From NCBI GenBank assembly GCA_950295325.1, contig OX485806.1, forward strand, positions 20,462,001 to 20,526,000: DNA of 64,000 nt, in the 5' to 3' direction. The translations under genes were made by a program, and so were the position numbers. Shown piece by piece: positions 21,580 to 32,800 of the stretch. Under the pieces are notes generated by a model. The model saw only the letters and a program-made list of their open reading frames with translations, made no database searches and was not told the origin of the DNA. The DNA is from Polytrichum commune (lineage: Eukaryota; Streptophyta; Polytrichopsida; Polytrichales; Polytrichaceae). Each line of letters opens with the position of its first letter. Positions within the stretch are counted from its first letter, which is position 1.

Positions 21580-22357
21580 TTAGAAAACATTGGGATGAAA
21601 CCGACCAGACATCGTCGTGGATTCCTGCGCCATTTGCAGATGCATCCTCAAGGAGTAATTGTTCAACTCCAACATACGCACTTGCTCCTGGTACTGAGCG
21701 ATCACCTGCTTCGCTTGTTGCAACTCCTGGGACAAACCTTCGTGCTTCAGTTGCCGCTCAGAGCATCACCACCCATCCTGAAAAACGGATGACTTGAACT
21801 TATATTGTGAGAGGCGGCTTGCAAAAGTGCCCCACCCATCCTGCAAAACGGATGATTTGTTGGTAGGGCCGGCTTGGAAGTTGAGGTTGGCTTGCAAATT
21901 GGGGTCATTTTGCAAGTCGGAGCTCCGCCCCCAAAACAAAAAAGGAGCCCCCTAAACAACAACGGACAAACTCCATATTCCTCTCCGATTTCCAAGGTGC
22001 CAATGAGATTCATCTTGCTTTTGTTTCTTCCTTGTTTTATCACCTTGTATACAAGTCATGGGTGGGTCACCCCCGGCTTGCAAACCGGATGACTTGAACT
22101 TATTGTGAGGATGATCCACCCTGCATTTTGTAGGATGGGTGGTGATGCTCTCATGTTGTACTTTTCAGAATGTGGCTCTCACGAAGTGACACTTGAAGAT
22201 TCTCTTTCAAGTCCACGTTCTCCTTTTGCATTCCTTCTATAGCCATCGAAGATCGAGATGCGAAAACCTTCTCCATAGCTTCCAATGCATTCTTACCACG
22301 CACTCACGCATCGTTCAAGTCGCTCGTCATCTCCTTCACCAGATGTTCCACCCATTC
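21580..22357 (-). pseudogene. Decayed CUE-domain-type plant coiled-coil protein gene, MITE-split
   Basis: The minus-strand parts 22357-22154 and 21757-21580 give the C-terminal half of a conserved plant protein annotated as CUE-domain protein (At5g32440 type). They read EWVEHLVKEMTSDLNDA, a TGA, then NALEAMEKVFASRSSMAIEG and QKENVDLKENLQVSLRESHI, then after the insertion ERQLKHEGLSQELQQ, VIAQYQEQVRMLELNNYSLR and the terminal GRFHPNVF before TAA. Family members have Arg where TGA stands, so a CGA to TGA change is likely. A 390-bp MITE sits in the coding part, and the frame is off by one across it. The N-terminal ubiquitin-binding CUE fold was not found. The lack of introns in this stretch fits a retrocopy or a single large exon. 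Confidence 0.72.
21761..22150. mobile_element. Harbinger/Tourist-type MITE, 390 bp, TSD TCA
   Basis: The element starts GAGCATCACCACCCATCCT and ends with its reverse complement. TCA stands directly on both sides (21758-21760 and 22151-22153). Three-base duplications and GAGCATC-type ends are typical of PIF/Harbinger MITEs. Internal motifs (CCATCCTG, AAAACGGATGA) repeat near both ends. No transposase is present. Confidence 0.88.
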
Positions 22358-23336
22358 CTGCCAACTAGGGTTTCGGAAGGAATTTGCGATGACGGAGGCG
22401 GGGGCGAGAGAGGGCGGGAGCAGAAAGATGTGACAATGGACAGATTTCGACGAGTCCGCCAACGATTATTTCGCTTTTCGACAGCTGGGCCTTTTAATAA
22501 TAAAAATGATTGACAATTATTTAAATAATTTAATTATCGTCGAACTGGCCTATCACATACGGTATATGTTTCTACAAAGTTCAAGCTCGCAACAAAAAAA
22601 CGTGCCAAAACTCAAAACAGAAAATGCAGTGTCCACGGAACTGGATTTTATTTGTTTATATGATTATAAAGAAATTAAGCACATCCCAAAACTTAACACT
22701 AGTGTGTGAAAAATCACCACTGCTTGTGGATACAAAGGTTGTCTTTTGGGTAGATTAGTATCCAATTATGTAGTAAGTACTAATAATTATGTCTGTTTTT
22801 TTTGGAACATAGGAGGCACTTGATCACCTGGTTACTTTTTCCGTCAAGTAGGGAGACGATAGCACTGCCAACCACTCCGTCCAATTTGGGTACTTCTCCA
22901 ATATCATCCAGTAGGTCAAGGACATCTCGGACCTTATACTTATAATTATGTCATCATGCAAACTTGACTCATTATGATTGGCAAAGTCAGTTGTATCTAA
23001 TTAAATTTTCACAAAAGTATGGGATCCATAGCTCCCACTTAGCACGACAGGGTTGGAGACCACTTTCCTCCCATTAAACAAAGTTTGGACACCAACAAAT
23101 GTCTACAATGATATCTACAATTAGGTTGCCCCATGCTAATTTATCAACATTCCACACTATTTTAAATATGTATTACCAAACTTTCAAATTGCATGGATTA
23201 TGGTTTTATTGTGGTTCCTACACATTGAGTGCCCACGGTTACGATCTGGTAACTTGTATGGGCTAAAAGGCAACCTATTTGCGAAGGCGACCTAATTGCA
23301 TTTTTTGTTGTTGTGTAGATGGGCTTGTGTGCTTGC
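22358..23336. other. No gene recognised
   Basis: Upstream side of the CUE-like pseudogene. The first 100 bases on the minus strand may be its former leader (a C/T-rich stretch). The remainder shows no coding signal. Confidence 0.45.
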
Positions 23337-24290
23337 TTTTTCTCTTCTGATTTGTCCACTTCTCCTAGGATATCAAACATGCGATTAGTAGTAAGTACAA
23401 GATATCTTAGTGGGTAGCAAATAAGATATTTTGTACTTACTTAAGTTAGCTAATTTTCTTAACTAGGTGGAGCAACTAACCCCAAGCATAACAAGCTATA
23501 CATATGGGTTTTAATAACATGACACCACTCTTTGAACATGCTAATGTAAGCCTTGAGAAAACTTCAAGGACTTTATGGTTACGCTTTCAAACTCATGTTT
23601 TTGCCTACTCAACGGGAGTTTGATCCAAAGACTTACACATGACTTCAATGAATTCAAATATATTTGAAGATATTAAGACCTTTAAATTTTCTAGGTAGGG
23701 CCAATTTGTGTTTAAAGAAACCAGCGTTTAATTTTCTTACTTGCCTTTAACTTACATGTATAATATTAGTGTGTTGTGTGAAGAGGTGTAGATCTAAGAT
23801 TGAACACTAGAAAAACATGTGTTTGAAAGAGATTGGATTATCTGCTAAGAGTTTACAATTTGTTTAAAAGTTCATAGGTAAATTAAACGGGGGTAAGCTC
23901 TATAATCATTGAAGAAGAAAGAGAAGTTTCATTTTGATACCCACTAAGATATTCACATGAACTTCAAAACTTAAGAGAAAAATGAATACAACCTCGATTT
24001 GGAGTTGTATGTCACCTCAAACTAATCATATGCTCAATATCGGGTATATGTTCACAAGACCTACCATTGGGGAAGGGGAAAGGTTGATTTGTATGTAGAG
24101 TTTGTGGATGTTTGATTTGTAGCCAATTTAGCACCTAAATTTGGATTAGAGATCCCAAATTAGTCTATTTTGATTAATTTAGGATGTAGCAACAATAATC
24201 TAGAAAGGGAAATATTTTACTACACCCCTAATGCTAGGTGTTAGGGAAACTAAATCCCTCAATATCCTACGAGAAGTGGGCTAATTGGAA
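23337..24290. repeat. Family B foldback copy, about 950 bp
   Basis: The left end CCACTTCTCCTAGGATAT (about 23357) is the inverted match of ATATCCTACGAGAAGTGGG (about 24261). The interior (23780-23960) carries the family B block TCTAAGATTGAACACTAGAA. It is noncoding. The same end block marks copies at about 18238, 19863 and 57995. Confidence 0.6.
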
Positions 24291-25629
24291 AAAGTAACAA
24301 TCTAATATCCATCCAAGGGTCCAACTGCACCACCTAGTCAAGAAAGTTGGCTAACTGACGAGTTAGTGAAGATAGCTAGCCAAAATTCTAGCTAACTAAA
24401 TCATGGGTAAATTGCCGTAGCACAACTAATTAGGAGAATTAGTTGATGACTTAGTGAAATTTAACAACTACTAATGCTAGCTAAGCAATTGCACGCCCCC
24501 ACATCCCAGTTGCGACTAACCTAAGCAACTCCCCCCCCCCCCGGCTACTATGTAGTAGCCATTTTGCTACAGTGAAGTGAATCGATTTGCACACACATGT
24601 TAAAATTATTTTAAAATAAATAAAAATAAAAATTTGCCTTCTAAGGTGCCACCTTCACCCTTTGTGGGTAAGAGGTGGCAGCAACTAGCTTCACATGGGT
24701 GGAGTGAAGTGACCTAAAAGCCGAGACTTGCCTCTAAGCTTCATTCTTAGGAGTAGCCAATGAGCTTCATTGTGAGCCATGGATGAAGCCCATCCTCCCA
24801 TTCAATGGCTTATATCACCTAGGGTGTAGTTGGGTGGGGTGAGTGGTGTCACCACTTTCTCCTCCATTCCCCACCATTTGGGTACCAAATTTCAAGCTTT
24901 GGAATGGAGTGCACCAATGGTGCTTGAAGGCACCAACCTCCCTCCCTGCCTATTTGTGCTTGTATGTGTGATGGTATGAGCGGTCTTTTTAAGCGATGAT
25001 GTTCATTTTGGTTGTATTCTCTTGTTTAAGTGGGTTTGGTCCAATTCTTTTTGGGTATAGATATGCATCAGGTAATCTAAGTGTAGGATGTTTCAACGTT
25101 GATCATCTTATGTATGTGCAAACTGGTGCAATTTGGGTGCACATTGATACTTAAGAGGGTCGGTGCAACACTTGTTGGCCCCCTAGGGATAAAAGTTAGT
25201 TAAACACAAAAACAAGGTCCGAATAGTTAGCTCTAGTTTGATAACTAATTTAGTTAGCTCTAATGAATCCTTACTTTTAACTAGGTGGTGCAGGTGTGAG
25301 ATTACTCTCATATAGTTTAGATATCTCATGTGTTAGCTGATTCTCTCTTATTGAGCAATGCAGACACAACGTAACTAACTGGAGTGGTTACTTACTCTAA
25401 CTAAAGCCATGACCTGGAAGTGCCGGTGGACCTAAGTTACCTTACTATTAACTTTGGAAGTTTGTTTCTTGGAGGAGAAAGTTGAGCATTTTCTCGACAT
25501 GTTGACATAGGAAAGATCCATACCCTACTTTAAGCCTTGAGAAGCAGCAGTTACAAGCTGACGAAGCCATGCATGGACTTGAAAACATTAGTATAGAAAA
25601 ACTTCCAAACTCACATGGTTCATCTAAGG
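24291..25629. other. No gene recognised
   Basis: Contains a C12 run (24531-24542) and a stretch (24640-24970) with repeated short GAAGTG and CACCA motifs, without a coding frame. Confidence 0.5.
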
Positions 25630-25701
25630 GCGTCCGTAGTCCAACGGTTAGGATAATTGCCTTCCAAGCAATAGACCCGGGTTCGACTCCCGGCGGACGC
25701 A
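25630..25701 (+). tRNA. tRNA-Gly (anticodon TCC)
   Basis: The full cloverleaf can be folded by eye. The acceptor stem GCGTCCG pairs with CGGACGC, the D-arm stem GTCC with GGAT, the anticodon stem ATTGC with GCAAT around loop CTTCCAA (anticodon TCC), and the T-arm CCGGG with CCCGG around TTCGACT. The discriminator base is A at 25701. There is no intron. The internal promoter boxes are intact (A box around TAGTCCAACGG, B box GGTTCGACTCC). A T7 run 13 bases downstream fits Pol III termination. All pairing is preserved, so this is probably a working gene. Confidence 0.97.
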
Positions 25702-25714
25702 GAGTCAATGACCC

Positions 25715-25721
25715 TTTTTTT
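25715..25721 (+). terminator. Pol III T-run terminator of tRNA-Gly
   Basis: Seven consecutive T residues begin 14 bases after the discriminator base, as is usual for plant tRNA genes. Confidence 0.8.
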
Positions 25722-25749
25722 GTACAAGGTCTTCCTAGAAGCGTCAACT

Positions 25750-27374
25750 GTTGAGTGTAGATTCAAATTTGAGACATGTAGTTCAATCTCTTTCAATTAT
25801 TATGTCTTTAAGGTGTTTGTTATTTGACCCTCTCCTAACCATATATCGAATACATGTGGCTGATTAAGAAAATTAACCTGGACAACATTCGCATACCTTA
25901 CACGTCATCCTCTCAAGGCAAATATGTATGTCGTGGATCAGATTAGGTATAGTAGGTTCATTGTTTTTAGTTCCCGAATTTGGATTTGTTAATACATTGA
26001 GTATATTGTAGAATGAACTTGTTCACAATTGAGATGCTATTGTGAACTATGAGTATTCATAAAATTTGGAGAATGCGTACATCAAATTAGTACTTGACAT
26101 CTAAATACATGTGTAATAATATTATCTAGCATTATCAACTTGTCTTCAAACAACTCACACACTACCAAGGTATGTGCTCATCCACATCCAAGATTTCAAC
26201 ATCTTCAAAATGTGCATGAAGTGCTGCAAAACATAAAAAGTCTCCTACAAGGTTCAGGGTTGATTCATTCCAATTAAACTCCACCAAACAAAATTGGGGG
26301 TCCTAAAATCAGATCCTTTACAATGAATCGTTTACATGTTAAAATAAAGCTCACTACGTTTTCACATTCACAATGGATGAGTTTATGTACACACTACAAG
26401 TCCTTGGCCGACACCTAACATTTGACACTTTCAATTTACACCATGGAATAAGTAGGGTGGAATTTAGTAAATAATTTAAGTAAGATTTCTTAAGCTTAGA
26501 GTCATAACATTACTCAACTGATGAGTTGTGTTCATGGGCCCCACAATAGATTCAAGAATAAAATCTCCAGATGCCAGAATACCAGTACTTCAAACTCAAT
26601 ATGAAATCATGGTAGCTGAACACAACCCATTAGTTGAGTTATGTTATGGTTGATGAGACGAGCTTGGTTATTATAACTGTTAGATGACATTTGATTTACT
26701 CTTACACGAGTCACTGAAATGCACGAAAAGACATCATGGTTTCAAATTATTATTTCAACTGCTCATCTCGGGGGGTTCACTCCCTCTTATATTTTGCATA
26801 CACGTGCGTTCGGGACCTATTTATTGGGGGGGTTATTTACCTTGCAAAAAAGATTATAAGGTGATGGTATTTTACATGTAAAAAGCCTGAAAATATTATA
26901 TGTGATGGTATTTTACATGTAAACATGTTTCACTATTTTTAAATCCCTTATTTTACATGTACATTTTTTACAAAATTTATCTACAATGAATATATTGGAC
27001 CCTATTTTTTATCGCACGTTGTTCTACGATTTTCGCTTGTGAACCCCCCAAGCTGCTCATTTGACAACCATTTACTATTGAGCTCTTGCTATTGCACATT
27101 GGTCTTTACTAACTTAAAGGTTTTGTAATATTTTCTTCCATATCAATGAATGGGGAGAGCTGACCCGTACATGGATTATCCCAAATAGTGCATGTTAGAC
27201 CTATTCGAAGTTATGCAGTGCAATAATGTCTTTCTCAGGAGCTCAATTTTTACTAATGAAAATTGTTGTTCGGACATCATAGAACATCATCATGACTTTG
27301 CTGGTAAAATATTACATTCTCATTAAATAGTTGCAACATTGCGTAACTTCCAAACAGTAACATGCACTAATTGG
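25750..27374. other. No gene recognised; one family B arm
   Basis: 25750-25870 matches family B in inverted orientation (CAATCTCTTTCAATTAT, GTCTTTAAGGTGTTTGTTAT). The remainder has only short frames. GATGGTATTTTACATGTAAA occurs twice at about 26862-26882 and 26902-26922. Confidence 0.5.
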
Positions 27375-27870
27375 GATAATCAATGTAGTTATAAAGGAAC
27401 CGGTTGAGTCTGAAACATAATCACACTAAATAGCATATCTAGTGTTTGATACACTAAATATGAACGCATGCAGTAAATATCAATAAACCTATGAAAGGAA
27501 GTAACATTAAATATAAACTCAAACACTAAATATCAACTATGGTAATATGTGGAAGTTACATGTTTGAATTTAGTGTTAGTAAGGATATGGAAAAAAAAAT
27601 TGATAAAAGGAGAATTCCAACATATCTTCAGACACTAATTGTCGAAAAATTGAAAATTAGTGTTGAGCAGGGAAAGGTGGTAACAACATTAAATAGAATC
27701 AAACACGAAACATCCTATTTAGTGTAGTTGAAGCTCAAGACTTCAGAAAAATTATTTACCCATCATTTTTAGAGGAATATTGAACTATGCCCAAAATGAA
27801 TAAAGAAAACATGGAAGCGGTTGGACTTGGAAACACGAGGATTTTGTTGGATTATGCCCAAGACACTGTT
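27375..27870. repeat. Family A repeat, partial copy
   Basis: Carries AACCGGTTGAGTCTGAAACA at the left, then TTTTTAGAGGAATATTGAAC and GCGGTTGGACTTGGAAACAC, with AGGATTTTGTTGGATTATGCCC, in the order seen in the other family A arms. An ordinary-looking frame at 27787-28128 lies on this repeat and is not taken as a gene. Confidence 0.6.
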
Positions 27871-28137
27871 CCATGTTATGTTATGTTAGGAGTTCCTGTG
27901 TGCATGCAAGGTGAAGGTGAGCTTGCCTGGTTGTCACTTTTCCTCCCTCAAAAATGCCTGGGAAATTCCTCGCGTTTCCAAGTTCATTTGGAAAACACTC
28001 GGAAACAAGCAAATTTGTGCAAATTTGTCAACCGCATTTTACATGTGAAAGTGCAAATTGCTATATATCTTACCTGTTCCGGCAATGAAGAGACTCGGAT
28101 AGTACTTACCTCTTCCCATCCTCGCTAACAATGAATG

Positions 28138-29580
28138 AACAGGGAGAACCAGCTGTTGGTTGCAGATGAACCGGTTAAGATTGAGAAATAAGCGGTTAAA
28201 GTTCACAACTTCAGGAGAATTGCCGACCATTTTAAAGTAATCTATAGAACATTCCCCAGTTTTTTAATCTATAAATAAGAACCAAAAGATGCCAATATGT
28301 AACTGGGTGGGTTAGAAACATTAGGATATCAACTGATTATGCCCAAAAACCTCCCCAGATGATGTTCTATAATTTACCTCTCCATTAATTAACTGCCTCC
28401 GAATCAACCTCTGAGCATCTAACATGCTCAGACTAGGCTTCTCCAAGTAAAAAACTTATTGTATTTGAGTTACATACTTTCATTTTTTAGTTAATCATGT
28501 TAAAAGTGACTCTATTTCTAAAATCAACTTATTCTTCAAGTGCATTATTTGAATAAGTTAAACACTTTGATGTTACTGAAGAAGTAAGTTCAAATATGCA
28601 GCATGGGTGCGCTTCAATGCAGATATATAAACGTTGTATAGTGATCATCAATGACTTGTATGAGTATATTTGTATTTTCTCCTTGACATAAGACAACAAC
28701 GTACATAATAAGATTTCAAACACACAAATTTATAAAATAAGATTTCTGAACTTGGTGGAGCCCGTAAAAATTTAGTATATAGCCGTATATTAAGATCCTG
28801 CATCCTTTGAGGGTTAAAGCACTTTCTACATGCAACTCCATAGTACTTAAACAAAATCTCTGACACTAGAGCTACCGTACGAAGTTATGTGCATGAAAAC
28901 TTGCCTTTATTGACATGTTCAAAAGCACTTGAATTTCTATTTCATACCCTGGGGCCTCAAAAAACCCTAGCCTAATTAATTACTATTGTGAATCTGACAA
29001 AGGCTCCACGTAACAATGAGTTGTCCGAGAGAATATATGTTGCCAACATTGGGACAAGATTCTGTGATAATTGGACTCGGAGAGTTTGTTCAAATCCTCT
29101 CTTCCTCTCCTTTCTTCTAAAGCCCTTTCTACATGCAAACTCAAGGATTTTGCAAAATCCACGACAGTTGAGCTACACAAAGTTAGCATCTATCTGCATG
29201 AAACTTGTCATCATGGTAGTGTACAAAAACAACACTTGAATCAATCCATTTTCAGCATGAAGAAACCCTAACTTACTTAAATGAAGGCTTAACTTACCAA
29301 CAATTTGTCCCAAATTGAATATGTTGCCAATACATATTGGGACTTGGGGCAGTGTCCCTGGGGATTGTGGGCAAAACTGGTCGAGATCCAAGTGGTTCCA
29401 AGTCCATCTGGTTACATGTTGATATATCTTTGGGTTTTCTTCATTGATTTCGGGTATAATCCTGAGATTTCCTAAAAAATTATCGGCAATTTGCCTGAAA
29501 TCTGGAACTTGAACCAGTTGTCTCTCAGACTCAACTGGCTTATCTGTAACCAGTGGTCGGGACTTGGATCTCCCCGGCTT
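28138..29580. mobile_element. Foldback repeat, family A copy 2
   Basis: Left arm at about 28138-28400 (CAGGGAGAACCAGCTG, GCAGATGAACCGGTTAAG, TTCAGGAGAATTGCCGACCA, TATGCCCAAAAACCTCCCC). The right arm at about 29380-29580 is its diverged inverse (ATCGGCAATTTGCCTGAAAT, GAACCAGTTGTCTCTCAGAC, GTAACCAGTGG, GATCTCCCCGG). It ends about 300 bases upstream of the BBOF1-like start codon, so it may occupy the promoter side. CCAACATTGGGACAAGATT occurs at about 29043 and again at about 29672, with a diverged copy near 29325. Confidence 0.6.
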
Positions 29581-29894
29581 CGAGTAGTTTGGGGCTCAAG
29601 AAACCCTAACTTACTACTGAACGCAACGATCATGGCTAAATAAGTGATTTGCTCCAGATTGAACATATTGCCAACATTGGGACAAGATTTGCAGCCTGAC
29701 AAATCACGACAATCAAGTACCAAAAAACTTGGAGTGAGATGATCAGAAAATTTCACTGGCAAGAAGGTGATGAGGTTTGGACCATTTTTACTGACAGTCG
29801 CCATTGAGCAGGCAGAAAGTGTTAGAGCACTAGTTCGGGACGTGTGATTGTTTTGGTTGGTATTACAAAGTAACAAAATTATTAGTTGATTGAA

Positions 29895-32800
29895 ATGGCG
29901 TCGCGCGCGGGTTCACCAAAGTCTCCCAAGTCACCCAAAGATGGGGCAGGGAAAGAGAAGACGAAAGCCTCTGACATCACCGAGCTCATGCAAAGAATCG
30001 ACGAAGCCGTGGAAAAAGCTGTCGAAGATACACAAGCATTATTCGTCACAAAGTAAGTTTTACAGGCTTTTGAAGTTTGGCAAACTTCCAAGTTCGCTTC
30101 CCCAAATGCCACTTAACTGCATGCTAATTCTGGAACCCATAAACATTCCAAATTTGAAGATGGCATTCCTATAAGCAGGCGGCATCTGTAAGTAAAAAGC
30201 GGCAAAGGATGTGAAACATTTAAGACCACACATGGTGGTAGCTTTGGACTACTTACAATGATTAGGGGCACTGATTGGGCCTAACCCTAAAATGTTGTCA
30301 AAGATACACACACACTCATCATTCGTCATAAACTTAGGTGCTAACTTCGAAGTCCATTTACCCTAAATGCAAATTCCTGAAGTCCAAAATCCCACTCATC
30401 CAAATCAAGAAGACATTCCTAGCAGGCTTTCCGGTAAGTGCACACCTAGAATTTGAAGTAATAAGACGTGCATTTAATGGTCGCTATGGACTGCAATGAT
30501 TAGGGCCAATTGGGCCTAAGCCTAAAAATAAGCATCAGCATATTGGGCAGATTGTTTCAAACTAATTCAAGGGCCAGGCCAAGCCGCCCTTATCAATTTG
30601 GTTTGTAATCCAGATTCTCGTCTTCTATTCAGTCCCTGTTAAAAATTTCTTCTCAGAATTCAATGGATGATAGAGCTTGGTCATTTCTGGAGTGTATGAA
30701 AATGGAAACCACTTTCACAGGCACTCCCTCCAAGAAAGTTGTTCGTCTCCAAAAACATTCAGGTTTTGAATGCATCAGAACTGGGAAACTTCTACGTGTG
30801 GAATCAGGAGATAGATTCTTGTGCGATGAACCACACTTGGAATTTTTGTGTACATACACCTAATCATCTCATGTGGACCTCTCATTCTGAGTGTCGCAAT
30901 GAATTCGAGCACCCACTTGCTGAAACTGAAGTTCAAATTCAAACTCAACTGAATTAGAAAGAGACCACATGACCTAATTGAGTGCTTTGAAATCATAGGT
31001 GCTCAAGGACTTTGAACTCTAAACACTAAAAATTCCTTGTTATTGAGTGCACTTTCGCTTAGGAACCTGCCCTTTTCAAGCCCTACACCTACAGGGCCCA
31101 GACCTTTGTTCAGGATCACAGATTGATGTAGAGTAAAATGACTGGTTCAAAACTTTGTGTGTTGAGAGGTAATTTCCACGTGGGATTCAACAAGGTTTTG
31201 ATGGATCTGAATTTTGACAAAATTCTTCCAAAACATAATTTTTTTTGTTCTGTGTTGAACCAAACATCACTCTACGGTAATTCCCAACTCCAAAAATACA
31301 CCTGGCATAAATAAATTTAATCACAATTATATCTCATCTTTAATAACAACAAAAGACGGAATCATAACGTTTTCACAATGTTGCGCGGGTGGGGATTATC
31401 AAAGTGTGCGAGAACAAAGATCAGTGTTGTCCGACTCTCGAGACTGCATTGACAAGCTTGCACAAGAGAATGCGGTTCTCTTTGAGAGACTGGCTGAGCG
31501 GGAGAAAGAAAGTGTAAGTGGGCTCCTTATTAACCCTTATTAACTTCCTTGAGAGGCCAGTTTTCTGCCTATGAATGACTCTTGAAGGCAAGTTCATCCA
31601 AAAGGAAGGTGCTAGAAAGGTCACAACCCATAACTCCAAGCCCACAACTTATCGTTGCAGTTGGACTTTATATTCACAATCAACTATTTCGCGAACTTTA
31701 ATCTCCATAAAATCACTCGGCTGGTGAGTTGTTTATCAATTGTCCTCTCTTCATATTTAGTTTAAAGCATTGGGATTATGACATCCAAAGACTTTATTCT
31801 CAAATCTACTGTAGGGCCCATGATCACAACTCATCAGCTGCGTAATGGTATGTGTAAGAGCTCAAGACAGTGGAATGAAATGAATTTGAATTTAATTCAT
31901 TAAATATGCCATCGGAAGCACCTTTGTTCTCTCTTCAATGGACTTCGCTCAATTTGCCCCTTCCAAAAATAATATGTTGATGCATTGACTCACTGAATAT
32001 GGGCTAAAAATGTATCATAGGCATGAGCAGGGTTTAAGGCCATATAAACTTTATTTGATGCAGACGGTGTTGCCGTGTATGTAGTAACTGTGATGAAACC
32101 CTTTGGGTTGAATAAATACAACCTTCATGGTCTGCTCATTGCTTTTAAGATGCCTGATTAAATGTAAAAAAGAGTTATACCTGCAAACTGTGAATGGAAT
32201 ATCGACTGCCACTAATACATCCCACAAGGGTTGGGGTTACTGCAGTTTGCATTCCAAGAGGTGCAGACCGACACCATCTTTCAAAAGAACTGCATGATTG
32301 AGGATTTGGAGGCTCAACTAGCTCAGGTCTGTTTGTTCTCACCAATTTGTGGGTTTTTTCAACATGAATTTTAGGAAAAGGGGGGGGTGGGTTTATCGGC
32401 GTTGTACTAGATATCACAACAATCCACCTGTCAATTCAAATTCACTTGCAAGTGTTATCCTCCTCCATGTGGATTACATGATTCGATGCATTGATGATCA
32501 ATAAGAGATTGTGTTTTTTTCCCCTGCTTAGAGTGCCCCCATCTAGAAGATTTCCCATCTCACATTGTGAGCCTTTATATTTTACATGGTCATGTCTTAA
32601 CTACTGAAGAAGCTCGATACGCCTGAAGACCACCACACCACATGAAATGCCGCACTTTGTTTCAGATCCTAATGGCCTTGTATTTTTTGAACTATGGAAT
32701 ATAGCATTTCAATCGTCTCAAAATAATAAAAAGAGTAAATAAACGATTTGCGACACATGAAAGTCGTGTGTGAGTTGGCTGGGGACATGATGGATGACAT

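Noticed and set aside
25448-25754. Frames of 61 and 99 codons on opposite strands
   Set aside because: Both run through the tRNA-Gly gene and are shadows of it.
27787-28128. Plus-strand frame of 113 codons
   Set aside because: It overlaps a family A repeat copy and has no recognisable domain.
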